Shown here in pieces: positions 9,524 to 17,960 of a stretch of 64,000 nt of DNA (positions are counted from its first letter, which is position 1; every line of letters starts with the position of its first letter). The stretch is taken from NCBI GenBank assembly GCA_016713325.1, contig JADJPJ010000002.1, forward strand, positions 434,001-498,000, written 5' to 3'. A program made the position numbers and the translations under genes. This DNA comes from Candidatus Flexifilum affinis. GTDB taxonomy: Bacteria; Chloroflexota; Anaerolineae; Aggregatilineales; Phototrophicaceae. Under the pieces are notes generated by a model. That model had not been told where the DNA came from. It made no database searches and saw only the letters and a list, made by a program, of their open reading frames with translations.

Positions 9524-11158
9524 CTACCCGAAGAGCCGCAGCAGTTTAAGCGCCATCTGAAGGTTGGTACGCGTGATCGGATCGCCCAGGTCGGCCTCGC
9601 AGATCTCGGCAACGCGCTGCAAGCGGTAATTGAGCGTGCTGCGGTGGATGTGCAGATCGTCGGCGGTCTGGACGCCATTGCCGCCGGCATCCAGGTAGAC
9701 CTCCAGCGTGTGAAACAGATCCGCCTGCTGCTCTGTCAGAAGCCGGCGGACGAGCGGGGCATAGGGATTGGCGGCCAGTGCCGACTCGCCGGCCTGATAA
9801 AGGGTATGCAGGTAGCCGAGCTGGTCGAAGTGTACGATGCGGGCGTCCATGCCGACCTTGCGCGCGATGTGCAGCGCGTCTCGGCACTGGATGTAGGCCG
9901 CCTCGACCGACCCCGCGCCGCGCTGGACGCTGCTGACGCCAATGCTAAGACCCGGCGCCTGATGGAGCGCTTCCAGGTCGATCGCCAGTGAAGCAGTGGC
10001 CGGCACGATGGCCACCATCGTCCCGGCGTACAGGCCGCTGATCGTCCGACGATCGGCCAGCGCGCGGGTGATCCGGCGCTGAAACTGAAGGCGCGCCGCC
10101 CCCGCTTCGGCGCTGCCACCGTTGGCTTTGCCGTTGCCGAGTTCCGGCTTGTCCGCCTTGTCGATGCGCAGCATGACGTAGGGCGCGTTGAGGTCGATGC
10201 CGTAGCGCAGCGCCTGGTCGGTCAGAGTATCCTGCCGGCCGCGCTCGCCCTCTATCAATTGGGCCAGCAGCCCGCCTTTGAGCGTCGCTTCGGCATTGGC
10301 CACCATCTCTTCGTGCAGGCGGATCAGCGCGGCGACGGTGGCCCCGCTTTCGATGGCCATGGAGTCGAGCTGGTTGAGGGGACGGTCGTCGGCGATGATC
10401 CAGAGATAGCCGTAGATGCTGCCGTTGACGACGATGGGCGCCAGGATGCGCTCCATCTCCAGGCCGACCTCGGGGAGCTGGGGCAGGTGCACCGGGTGCA
10501 GCTCGCGCCGGATCTCGCTGAGGATGCCCATGTTCTCCAGCGTCTCGATCAGGCGGGGGTTGGTCCTCCCTTCGGAGAGGGTATAGCGGCGGGCTTCGTC
10601 GACCGGCGCGATGTTGTGCGAGGCCAGTGCCTCGAAGCGCTCGTTCTCGATGCTGATCGACTGGCCGATCAGCTCGGCCAGGGTAGCGGCCAACCGCTTG
10701 AGGTCGCCGCCGTTGAGCACGAGCTGTGTCAACACGTGATGGATGCGGAGGGCCCGCTCTAGCATCTCCATGTTCTCGTGGGAGATGCGCTCGTTGAGGG
10801 TGCGGGCGATGTCGACAAAGCGCGTCTGGTAGGGGATTTCGATGAGCGGCAGGTCGCAGGCTTCGGCGATGGTGCGCAGGTCCTCCGGCGCGTGGTCAAG
10901 ATGGCGGCCGACGGCCAGCACCAGGGCGGCGACCGACTTGTCGGCCATGGCTTCGACGTAGCGGCGCTGACCGTCGACTTCCGCCGGGAGGTTGATCGGC
11001 GTGGTCAGTACCAGTTCGCCGCCGTTCAGAAAGTCCGGCGCGTCGGGGACGCCCACCACATGGACCCAACTGATGGCGTGATCGAGTCCCTCATGGCCGG
11101 CGACGATCTGCGCCTTTTCGAATTCCGGCAGCGCCAGCGCCTGTTTGACCGTAAGCAT
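9524..11158 (-). CDS. pucR: PucR-family transcriptional regulator
   Basis: DNA-binding regulator of the PucR/CdaR type, 544 residues. The N-terminal PucR domain (purine-catabolism regulator N-terminal family) starts at MLTVKQALALPEF; a GAF-like central region contains ILAPIVVNGSIYGYLWI near 245-261; a CdaR GGDEF-like domain follows; and the C-terminal HTH_30 domain reads HIHRSTLNYRLQRVAEI (about residues 508-524). The start at 11158 is chosen because it opens the PucR domain and is preceded by GAGGGTAGAG. Family members often sense purine metabolites, so it may control the convergent BMP/nucleoside-type ABC operon, but this is inference. Confidence 0.93.
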   Translation of the reverse strand: MLTVKQALALPEFEKAQIVAGHEGLDHAISWVHVVGVPDAPDFLNGGELVLTTPINLPAEVDGQRRYVEAMADKSVAALVLAVGRHLDHAPEDLRTIAEACDLPLIEIPYQTRFVDIARTLNERISHENMEMLERALRIHHVLTQLVLNGGDLKRLAATLAELIGQSISIENERFEALASHNIAPVDEARRYTLSEGRTNPRLIETLENMGILSEIRRELHPVHLPQLPEVGLEMERILAPIVVNGSIYGYLWIIADDRPLNQLDSMAIESGATVAALIRLHEEMVANAEATLKGGLLAQLIEGERGRQDTLTDQALRYGIDLNAPYVMLRIDKADKPELGNGKANGGSAEAGAARLQFQRRITRALADRRTISGLYAGTMVAIVPATASLAIDLEALHQAPGLSIGVSSVQRGAGSVEAAYIQCRDALHIARKVGMDARIVHFDQLGYLHTLYQAGESALAANPYAPLVRRLLTEQQADLFHTLEVYLDAGGNGVQTADDLHIHRSTLNYRLQRVAEICEADLGDPITRTNLQMALKLLRLFG

Positions 11159-11262
11159 CTCTACTCTACCCTCTTGCCGCCGTTGTCGTCGTTGTTGAGC
11201 GATGAAGTCTGATGATGCGCGAACCATCGACCAAGAGGGTATTGTACACGCGTTCACAACGC

Positions 11263-12000
11263 TCAGGAGCGTACCGCCAGGACCTGCGCCAACCAGTCGA
11301 TGACAAAAGGCGTCAGGATCGTCTTTGTGCGGATCAGATCGGTGCCGTGGCCGGTCCCGGAGAAGAGGACGAGGCCAACACTGGTTCGACTGGAGGCTCC
11401 GTCGTCAAAGGCGCGCACCGCGGTCGCGCTCTCCCGGTCGAGCTGCGCGGCCACGAGCAGGATGGAGCGCCTGCCCATTGCTTCGATGGAGGCCATCGGT
11501 TCGACATCGTAGTAATTCTCACCGGGAGACAGGGCAACCGCCGTTCGGCAGGCTTCGTTATTGGCGCAGCCGACCAGCGCCAGGTTCGCGCCGATGCTGG
11601 CGCCGATGATGCCGATGCGATCTTCCTGGACGGCGGTTTGCTCGGCCAGCCAGTCCAGCCAGTCCTGCGTATCGGTCTGGGCCAGTTCCCAGTTCGTGCG
11701 CTGGCCACTTTCGCCAAAGCCGCGCAGATCGACCGTGAGCACGTTGTAGCCGGCGGCTGTGAGCGGAGCGATCCACTCCTGCCAGTCCTGTCGTTTGCCG
11801 TTGTACATATGCATCAGGAGCAGCGCGGGCTGGGGCTGATTGGATGCGCTGGTGTAGAAGTCGCCGATCAGCACCAGTCCATCCTCAGCGGTGAGCTCGA
11901 CTCGCGTAGGTTCGGGCGGAGCGCCTTCCTGTGCTGAAGCAGGGACGGCGATCAACATAGCGATTGACATACAGATAACGAGGATGCAAAGCTTCTTCAT
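11263..12000 (-). CDS. secreted alpha/beta hydrolase
   Basis: Predicted exported serine hydrolase, 245 residues. Starting at MKKLCILV (12000) gives a classical signal peptide with a hydrophobic core and AxA cleavage after VPASA. The mature part has LLLMHMYNGKRQDW, VDLRGFGES, nucleophile elbow GASIGA and a probable catalytic His in SGTGHGTDL, similar to dienelactone-hydrolase-like enzymes. An upstream in-frame start would disrupt the signal peptide, so 12000 is preferred. It is on the same strand as pucR with about 100 bases between them. Confidence 0.87.
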   Translation of the reverse strand: MKKLCILVICMSIAMLIAVPASAQEGAPPEPTRVELTAEDGLVLIGDFYTSASNQPQPALLLMHMYNGKRQDWQEWIAPLTAAGYNVLTVDLRGFGESGQRTNWELAQTDTQDWLDWLAEQTAVQEDRIGIIGASIGANLALVGCANNEACRTAVALSPGENYYDVEPMASIEAMGRRSILLVAAQLDRESATAVRAFDDGASSRTSVGLVLFSGTGHGTDLIRTKTILTPFVIDWLAQVLAVRS

Positions 12001-12027
12001 GACGGTCTCCGACACTAGACGAGGATT

Positions 12028-12435
12028 CTACTCAAGTCTACTCTCGACGAGGCGAACCGGTTTGAGGAGGGAACGATCGAATTCGGCGATCCGGTCGCGC
12101 CCCAGACGGCGTAGTTCGGCCAGGACGGTGGCGGAGTCGGCGCGGAGTTGGGCGACATCGACCCCCTGGCAGACGTCGGGCAGCGGCTCGAGCCAGCGGG
12201 CACTGCGCAGGAGCATCTTGGCCGCGCCGAGGGCGTTGCCGCGCGTGATCTGGTAGTAGGCGACGCCGACCTGGAGCACACCCTGGTAAAGATCGCGGAC
12301 CGGGCCGGGGGTATCCCGCCAGAGCGCTTCGAACAGGTCGTGCTGCCGGTAGAACTCACCCGCGTTGAACAGGCGCAGCGCTTCCTGTGCCTCCGGCGGT
12401 AGAGGGTCGGCGCAGGCGCGGTCCAGTTCGGTCAT
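12028..12435 (-). CDS. DUF309 family protein
   Basis: 135-residue protein of the DUF309 family, function unknown. The family signature is visible: LFNAGEFYRQHDLFEALWRDTPGPVRDLYQGVLQ near 22-55, including the conserved His and Glu of a helical bundle, then the Gly-Ala pair in NALGAAKMLL. The start codon overlaps the stop of the upstream gene (ATGA, 12432-12435), so the two are translationally coupled. Confidence 0.9.
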   Translation of the reverse strand: MTELDRACADPLPPEAQEALRLFNAGEFYRQHDLFEALWRDTPGPVRDLYQGVLQVGVAYYQITRGNALGAAKMLLRSARWLEPLPDVCQGVDVAQLRADSATVLAELRRLGRDRIAEFDRSLLKPVRLVESRLE

Positions 12436-13250
12436 GGTTGTGGCCTCCGTTCAAGCGGCTCGATCGTCAGCGTCTCCAGGATCAGGGACTGTTCGCGGGG
12501 CACGGGGATAACCCCGAAGCCGAGCCGTCCCTGCGGGGTGGCGATGGCATACTGGTTGTCCATCCAGGCGATGAAGCCACAGGCGCCCCGCGGCGCATAG
12601 GGCGACTCGTGCACCAGCCGGTCGTCGACGAAGAAGCGCGCGCCGTTCATTGTCCACTCCAGGGCATAGGTGTGACGCGCGGCCAGTAAATCGCCAGCGA
12701 GGAGCTTTTCGCTGATGCACAGGCGGCGCTGGATGCCGGCCCACAGCGGCGTCGAGAATCGTGGCACGCGCATGGCCAGCATGAGGGGCAGGGCGGCGGG
12801 GATCATCGCCAGCGCGCCCGGACGGCCCGCGTCGAGGGTCGCCGCCTTCCAGCCGGAGCCGGGCACCCCGGCGGCCAGCGCCATGTTGTTGGGCGGAGAG
12901 GCGAAGAAGAACCAGACGACGCGAGGGAGGCGGGGCAGGCGGCGGATCTCCGGCGAGAAGGGATGATTCCAGAAGCCGAAGCCGGCGGTGCCAACGAGCT
13001 GATCGGCGGCGGCGGTGGCCCGTGCGGTGACGGTCAGGCGCAGCGGTGGGCGGTACTGAAACACGCCGGGTGGGTAGGCGTAGTCGGTAATCTGCGCGTC
13101 ATGATAGCCCGCGGTGTTTCCCTGTATTGCAGGAAGCGTGAACCACAGCCCATCGGAACGCGTCTGCACCAGCCCGCGGCCGACCTGATGGACGGTCCAG
13201 CGTGGGTCGATTGGCCCGGAGAAGGTCTCGTGAATGATGCCTGTGTGCAT
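12432..13250 (-). CDS. hypothetical protein with concanavalin-like (beta-sandwich) features
   Basis: 272 residues with no catalytic motif I can assign. The sequence is rich in beta-strand-like alternations and aromatic residues (FGFWNHPF, VWFFFASPPNNMAL, HTYALEWTMNGARFFVDDRLVHES). The last of these resembles the strand pattern of LamG/GH16-like concanavalin A folds, where a Trp-x-x-Asn/Asp-Gly turn precedes a V/F-D strand. No signal peptide is evident. It is the first gene of a leftward pair with DUF309. A carbohydrate-binding role is possible but unproved. Confidence 0.75.
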   Translation of the reverse strand: MHTGIIHETFSGPIDPRWTVHQVGRGLVQTRSDGLWFTLPAIQGNTAGYHDAQITDYAYPPGVFQYRPPLRLTVTARATAAADQLVGTAGFGFWNHPFSPEIRRLPRLPRVVWFFFASPPNNMALAAGVPGSGWKAATLDAGRPGALAMIPAALPLMLAMRVPRFSTPLWAGIQRRLCISEKLLAGDLLAARHTYALEWTMNGARFFVDDRLVHESPYAPRGACGFIAWMDNQYAIATPQGRLGFGVIPVPREQSLILETLTIEPLERRPQP

Positions 13251-13304
13251 AGAATTAGAACGAATTTGCTATTCCGACGCTACCACGGACGATGCGAGTT
13301 GCGG

Positions 13305-13310
13305 TATAAT
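13305..13310 (+). promoter_or_regulatory. consensus -10 element upstream of the MBL-fold gene
   Basis: A perfect TATAAT lies 35 bases before the TTG start at 13346, in the divergent gap between 13251 and 13345. No good -35 element is visible at 16-18 bases, so only the -10 is claimed. Confidence 0.45.
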
Positions 13311-13345
13311 AATGTTCATTACACGTCAGTGCGAGGGTTCAAAAC

Positions 13346-13975
13346 TTGGAAATCACGTGGTTTGGGCATAGCTGCTTTCGCATCACAGAGCGCGGTCGGG
13401 TCACTTTCGTCACAGACCCATTCCAGGACTCCATCGGCATCCCCTCGCCGAAGATCAAAGGTGACGTGGTCACCATCAGCCACGATGTTCCCGGGCACAA
13501 CAATGCCGAAGCTGTCAAAGGCAGCCGCCGCACCCTGACCGGACCAGGCGAATACGAGATCGGCGGCGTGTTTGCCAAAGGGATCGCGATGCACGACAAC
13601 GTCAACGGGCGACAGAACGTCGGTTTTCTGCTCGACTACGACGGCCTCACGGTTCTCCATCTCGGCGATCTGGTCGACATCCCCGATCAATCGATCATCG
13701 AGGCGATTGGTCAGGTCAATGTGCTGCTCGTCCCGGTCGGTGGGGGCTTGGGCTTCAAGGCGACGCAGGCGGCGGAACTGGTAGCGTTGATTGAGCCCTA
13801 TTTTGTGGTTCCCATGCACTATGCGCTGCCTGGGCTGGCGATTGAGTTGGACCCCGTCGATAAGTTTCTGAAGGCGATGGGTGTGAGCAAGGGGCAGGAA
13901 GCAGAGATCCTGAAGGTATCGGCGTCGGACATTCCGGAACAGCCGCAGATCATCATCCTTACGCCTTCAGCGTAG
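13346..13975 (+). CDS. MBL-fold metallo-hydrolase (UlaG-like)
   Basis: 209-residue protein of the beta-lactamase-like UlaG/YtkL type. It opens with MEITWFGHSCFRI, which holds the first conserved His, followed by TISHDVPGHNN (a reduced version of the HxHxDH metal motif), LHLGDL and the C-terminal PMHY. The loss of one His in the HxHxDH motif makes two-metal hydrolase activity uncertain. The TTG start is used because the family motif starts exactly there. It is followed after 47 bases by a small barrel protein gene. Confidence 0.88.
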   Translation: MEITWFGHSCFRITERGRVTFVTDPFQDSIGIPSPKIKGDVVTISHDVPGHNNAEAVKGSRRTLTGPGEYEIGGVFAKGIAMHDNVNGRQNVGFLLDYDGLTVLHLGDLVDIPDQSIIEAIGQVNVLLVPVGGGLGFKATQAAELVALIEPYFVVPMHYALPGLAIELDPVDKFLKAMGVSKGQEAEILKVSASDIPEQPQIIILTPSA

Positions 13976-14022
13976 CAGCAACTTTCCCGAAATCGGAATA
14001 AGGCTTGAAGGACGATCAACTC

Positions 14023-14334
14023 ATGAGCGTCAAACTGCTGATGAACTGGGACATTAAGCCGGGACGCGATCAGGAATACTTCGAATTTGTTGTGCGCGAG
14101 TGGGTGCCCGGCGTGCAGCGGCTCGGCCTGCAGCCAACCGGGGCCTGGTACACCGTGTACAGCCGAACCGACGAATCGCCGCAGATGCTCACCGAAGGCA
14201 TCGCCAAGGACCTGGAGACCATGCGTACGATACTCTCCAGTGACGACTGGACCGTCCTTCACGACAAGCTGACGGAGTACGTTCACAACTACCGGCACAA
14301 GATCGTGCACGTCACCGGCGGATTTCAGTTGTAG
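14023..14334 (+). CDS. small protein, probable dimeric alpha-beta barrel
   Basis: 103-residue protein starting MSVKLLMNWDIKPG. The pattern of a first beta strand, a helix (QEYFEFVVREWVPGVQRLG), then YTVYSR, a helix with MLTEGIAKDLETMRTIL and a final strand HKIVHVTGGFQL resembles ferredoxin-like dimeric alpha-beta barrels. No function can be assigned. ATG 14023 is preferred over TTG 14005 because of the upstream GAAGGA. It probably forms an operon with the MBL-fold gene and ends at a bidirectional terminator. Confidence 0.8.
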   Translation: MSVKLLMNWDIKPGRDQEYFEFVVREWVPGVQRLGLQPTGAWYTVYSRTDESPQMLTEGIAKDLETMRTILSSDDWTVLHDKLTEYVHNYRHKIVHVTGGFQL

Positions 14335-14408
14335 CCGATCCGGCATGAATTCTGGAGAAGCGCGGCCCTGTTCCGCGCCCATTCCGGCAAATGACGTATC
14401 AGAAAACG

Positions 14409-14440
14409 AAACGCGGCGAGGTATCCCCCCGCCGCGTTTT
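14409..14440. terminator. bidirectional intrinsic terminator between convergent genes
   Basis: AAACGCGGCG (14409-14418) pairs perfectly with CGCCGCGTTT (14430-14439). A-rich and T-rich flanks on both sides make it usable from either direction. It sits between the small barrel gene (stop 14334) and the leftward DUF4013 gene (stop 14457). Confidence 0.9.
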
Positions 14441-14456
14441 GCTGTTTGACCGATGG

Positions 14457-15167
14457 CTATCTGCGCTTCGGCTTGGCCGGTTCATGCCGGTCCCCCTCAC
14501 TCCGCTTCGGCTTGCCCAGCATGACCAGCGCCAACTGGCCGGTCAGCGCGCCCAGCACCGGCGCGCCCAGCGCCAGCGGCAGCAGCCCCAGCGTGAGAGT
14601 CCCCAGAAAACCGAAGACGAATCCGACGATGAGCAGACCGACAAGAAACATGATGGTCGTGCTCAGATGATCGCGCAGGGTGACCAACAGGTGGCCGATC
14701 TCGAAGAAGACGCCCAGACGGGGTTCGTCGACGAAGCGGCCCAGGGCCAGCGCGAACATGGGCAGCGAGATGAGGTTGTAAAGCAGCAGGATGGGGAACA
14801 TGCAGCAGCTAAAGAATAGAGTCAGCGTGCTGCCGACCCATCCCGCGCCCAGGTTCTGCCCGAAAATCATGATCGTTCCACTGATGATCAGGTTGGGCAC
14901 CGTATAGAGGAGTATCGCCACGAGCGGGTAGAAGCCCTGGCTGAGCAGGCGCGAGAAGTTGTTCCAGGCCGGAAGCGGATTTGGCCGTTCCTGACGCCAG
15001 TTGCGCACCAGGTCGACCTGATAGCCGAGCAGGGCGGCCCAGCCGAGCAGGCCGACGAACAACGGGCTGAGGATGATGGTGATGGCCGAGATCACCAGGG
15101 TGATCAGCAGCTTTTCGACCCAGGCACGGTCTTCAAACGGGAAGGTGAATGCTCGGACAATATCCAT
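14457..15167 (-). CDS. DUF4013 membrane protein
   Basis: 236-residue polytopic membrane protein of the DUF4013 family, function unknown. The N-terminus has the family opener of a Phe/Pro-containing amphipathic start (FTFPFEDRAWVEKLLI), followed by about five to six hydrophobic segments, a conserved LPAWNNFSRLLSQGF cytoplasmic loop near 64-78, and a basic C-terminal tail (KPKRSEGDRHEPAKPKRR). The start region is tandemly duplicated. It is the last gene of a long leftward series, 31 bases after tlpA. Confidence 0.88.
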   Translation of the reverse strand: MDIVRAFTFPFEDRAWVEKLLITLVISAITIILSPLFVGLLGWAALLGYQVDLVRNWRQERPNPLPAWNNFSRLLSQGFYPLVAILLYTVPNLIISGTIMIFGQNLGAGWVGSTLTLFFSCCMFPILLLYNLISLPMFALALGRFVDEPRLGVFFEIGHLLVTLRDHLSTTIMFLVGLLIVGFVFGFLGTLTLGLLPLALGAPVLGALTGQLALVMLGKPKRSEGDRHEPAKPKRR

Positions 15168-15186
15168 TCAGCGAATATCCATTCAG
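15159..15186. repeat. tandem 13-base duplication at the DUF4013 start codon
   Basis: AATATCCATTCAG occurs at 15159-15171 and again at 15174-15186, 15 bases apart. On the leftward strand each copy contains ATGGATATT. The upstream copy starts a four-codon reading frame (M-D-I-R-stop) whose TGA directly abuts the real ATG, a possible reinitiation arrangement. Confidence 0.85.
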
Positions 15187-15198
15187 GCTCAGCCTGGC

Positions 15199-15822
15199 TC
15201 AAGCGTCCTTGTTCAGCTCTGCGACATAGGCATTGAGTTCCGGGACCGTGACTTCGCCATATTTCGGGTAACGGACAATGCCGTTCCGATCGATGACGAA
15301 GGTGACCGGCAGATTGAAGACGCCGTACAGGTCGCTGGCTTCGGCGTTCACGTCCATCAGGACCAGCAGCGAGCGAATGTCGCGCGCGTCGAGCCAGCGC
15401 TGGACTTCCTCGGCGGTCTCCTGCTGGTTCACGGTCAGCACCACCGCGCCCTCCGGGATCTGCATCTGCTCGCGGGCAAAGGCCTGCAGCGCCGGCATCT
15501 CGCGCTCGCACGGGCCGCACCAGGTGGCCCAGAAATTCAGGAAGACGATGCGCCCCTGGAAGTCGCTCAGACTGACTTCGCGACCGTCGAGGGTGTTGAG
15601 TGAGAAGTCGAGCATCGGCGCGTTCAGCACCGCACTCGAATCGGGGAAGACAACCGGCTCGGGAGTCGGTTCAACCGACGAACCGTTCAGAGCCGTGCTC
15701 AGGATGAACAGCGCGGCAGCCAGAAGCGCCAGCAGCGGCAGTGTCAGAAAGACGAGCATCACCGGACTGAAGCGCGACCGTGTCGCTTTCGGCGACGTTG
15801 GAGAAGCAGATTGAGGTTCCAT
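15199..15822 (-). CDS. TlpA-family thioredoxin-like protein, membrane anchored
   Basis: Extracytoplasmic thiol-disulfide oxidoreductase, 207 residues. A short cytoplasmic N-terminus is followed by one membrane anchor (about 21-46) and a thioredoxin/AhpC-TSA domain with the redox motif WCGPC (about 100-104) in NFWATWCGPCEREMPAL. The cis-Pro loop is FNLPVTFVIDRNG near 168-180. Family members reduce cytochrome or secreted protein disulfides; the partner here is unknown. It lies between DUF4013 and the alpha-galactosidase gene on the same strand. Confidence 0.92.
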   Translation of the reverse strand: MEPQSASPTSPKATRSRFSPVMLVFLTLPLLALLAAALFILSTALNGSSVEPTPEPVVFPDSSAVLNAPMLDFSLNTLDGREVSLSDFQGRIVFLNFWATWCGPCEREMPALQAFAREQMQIPEGAVVLTVNQQETAEEVQRWLDARDIRSLLVLMDVNAEASDLYGVFNLPVTFVIDRNGIVRYPKYGEVTVPELNAYVAELNKDA

Positions 15823-15842
15823 AGCTCTCTATTATAGCCGGT

Positions 15843-17960
15843 TCAGTCGACGCGCCGGATCGACCGCGCGGTGCTCTGATAATCGTACAGATCGACACGC
15901 ACGCCGGCGCGCATCCAGGCGGCGCCGGAACGCACGCCTTCGAAGCCTTCGACCTGATACAGCGCGTTCGGGTCGAGGCCCTGCAAATAGACGGGCGGCA
16001 GGATGGCCGGCGTGGGCAGGTGGGTGCGGAAGGCGAACAGCACGCCTTCCGATTTGTCTTTGCTGACATACTGCACGGCGGAGAAGGCCCCGGCCTGTGG
16101 GGAGACCAGCCGGAACTGATCGCCAAACTGGACGACGTCGCGAATTTCCTTGTAGCGGGCGATGTGGCGCGCTGCTTCTGCCCGTTCCTCCGGCGTCCAG
16201 TGGAGCAGATGGCCGCCGACGCCGAGCGAACCGCACATGCTGACGTGGAAGCGGAAGGACAGCGGTACGTACTTCGGGCCAGAATCGGTGACCCAGGCTT
16301 CCATCGTGTTGGCCGGGAAGACCATGGAGTAGCCTTCCTGAATGCCCAACCGCGCGGCCGGTTCGGTGTTGTCGCTCACCCACACCTGATCGGCGAAGCG
16401 CAGGATGCCGAGATCGGCCCGACCGCCGCCGCCGGAGCAGCTCTGCCAGATGACGTGCGGATGGCGTTGTCGGAGAGTCCCCCAGACGCGGTAGACGCCC
16501 TGCACGTAGCGGACCCAGATCTCGCGCTGGCGGTCGCCGAACTCGGCCCAGCCCGGCTCGCTGACATTGCGGTTCATATCCCACTTGATGAAGGTGATGT
16601 TGTGGTCCGCCAGCAGTCGGTCGATCTGCGCGATGAGGTTGTCCTGCACGTCCTTGCGGCCCAGGTTCAGGATGAGCTGCGCGCGCGACAGGGTGCGCTC
16701 GCGGGTCGGGAAGTGAATGACCCAATCCGGATGCGCCCGGTAGAGGTCGCTATCCGGGTTGACCATCTCCGGCTCGATCCACAGGCCGAAATCCATGCCC
16801 AGGGCGTTGACCTTCTCGATCAGCGGCGAAAGCCCGTTCGGGAACTTGGCGGGATCAGGAGTCCAGTCGCCCAGGCCGGCGTTGTCGAGGTTGCGGCCCT
16901 TGAACCAGCCGTCGTCCATGACGAACAGTTCGACACCCATCTCGGCGGCCAGTTCGGCCAGGCGGGTCTGCGAAGGCTCGTCGACGGCGAAGAAGGTGGC
17001 TTCCCACGAATTGTAGAGGACCTTGTGGGGCGTCTTGCCGTGCGGGAGCAGGGTGTCGCGGATGAAGTCGTGCAGCGAGCGGCTGGCCGGTCCGTAACCG
17101 GCTGCGCTGTAGGTGGCAAGGCTGGCCGGCGCTGTGAACGTTTCGCCAGAGTTGATCGTCCAGGCGAAGTCCCAGTCGTTGAGGCCGAAGCTGACGCGCG
17201 TAGAGGCGAAGGCGGTGACCTCGGCCATCAGCTTCCAGTTGCCGCTCCAGGCCAGTACTCCCAGCCAGACCTCGCCGGTTGTCTCATCGGCCGCGCCGCG
17301 GTCGATGCCGAAAAAGGGGCTGTGCTGGTGGCTGGTCGTGATGCGGCGGCTCTCCACGACCTTGACGCCGGGCGTGAGCGTCTCGCGATCGAGGTTCATC
17401 TCGTCGAACCATTTGCCGCTGAGATGGGTCAGCCGGTACTGCCCGCCGAAGGGCAGATGCCACTGGGCCGAGAAAATGCGCTCCAGCGTGACCGGCGCTT
17501 CGCCGTCGTTGCTGACGGAGACCCAGCGGGAGATCAGGTCATGATCGACGTGGGCGCGGTAGTGGAGGCGCACGGTGAGCGGATAGTGGCCGTCCCTGAG
17601 CACGATCGTCAGTGTATCGCCGTCGACTTCCGCGCGGTCGAAGCACAGCACGACGTCGCGGACGCCATCGGCAAAGGTCACCTTGAGACAGGGCTCGGTG
17701 TAGTTGGTGCCGCCGTAGCCGGGATACTCCAGCGGGACGATGTTGCCCGGCCCGTTGAACGAGGCCCACTCAAACGATGCCGGCGCCTGAGGATAGTCCT
17801 CCAGGCGAGGCAGGCGGGCGCCCCAGTAGCGATGGGCCAGCAGCCCGTCGCTGGTCAGACCGAAGGCATAAGCCGTGGAACGGGTTTCAAGCACCCATCC
17901 CTGCGCATCCGATCGAATCGGCGTTGGTGGAGTCATATGGAGGAAGTTTTCCTTGTGCAT
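15843..17960 (-). CDS. alpha-galactosidase, glycoside hydrolase family 36
   Basis: Hydrolyses terminal alpha-galactosides; cytoplasmic, as no signal peptide is present. The 705-residue length fits GH36 monomers. An N-terminal beta-sandwich domain is followed by a TIM barrel with VMDDGWF (about 349), GLWIEPEMVN, the nucleophile Asp in FIKWDMNR (about 474) and the acid/base Asp in VSDNTEP, with SCSGGGGRADLG between them. The ATG at 17960 overlaps the stop of the upstream gene (TGATG), supporting coupling; ATG 17936, preceded by AAGGAA, is an alternative. Confidence 0.94.
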   Translation of the reverse strand: MHKENFLHMTPPTPIRSDAQGWVLETRSTAYAFGLTSDGLLAHRYWGARLPRLEDYPQAPASFEWASFNGPGNIVPLEYPGYGGTNYTEPCLKVTFADGVRDVVLCFDRAEVDGDTLTIVLRDGHYPLTVRLHYRAHVDHDLISRWVSVSNDGEAPVTLERIFSAQWHLPFGGQYRLTHLSGKWFDEMNLDRETLTPGVKVVESRRITTSHQHSPFFGIDRGAADETTGEVWLGVLAWSGNWKLMAEVTAFASTRVSFGLNDWDFAWTINSGETFTAPASLATYSAAGYGPASRSLHDFIRDTLLPHGKTPHKVLYNSWEATFFAVDEPSQTRLAELAAEMGVELFVMDDGWFKGRNLDNAGLGDWTPDPAKFPNGLSPLIEKVNALGMDFGLWIEPEMVNPDSDLYRAHPDWVIHFPTRERTLSRAQLILNLGRKDVQDNLIAQIDRLLADHNITFIKWDMNRNVSEPGWAEFGDRQREIWVRYVQGVYRVWGTLRQRHPHVIWQSCSGGGGRADLGILRFADQVWVSDNTEPAARLGIQEGYSMVFPANTMEAWVTDSGPKYVPLSFRFHVSMCGSLGVGGHLLHWTPEERAEAARHIARYKEIRDVVQFGDQFRLVSPQAGAFSAVQYVSKDKSEGVLFAFRTHLPTPAILPPVYLQGLDPNALYQVEGFEGVRSGAAWMRAGVRVDLYDYQSTARSIRRVD

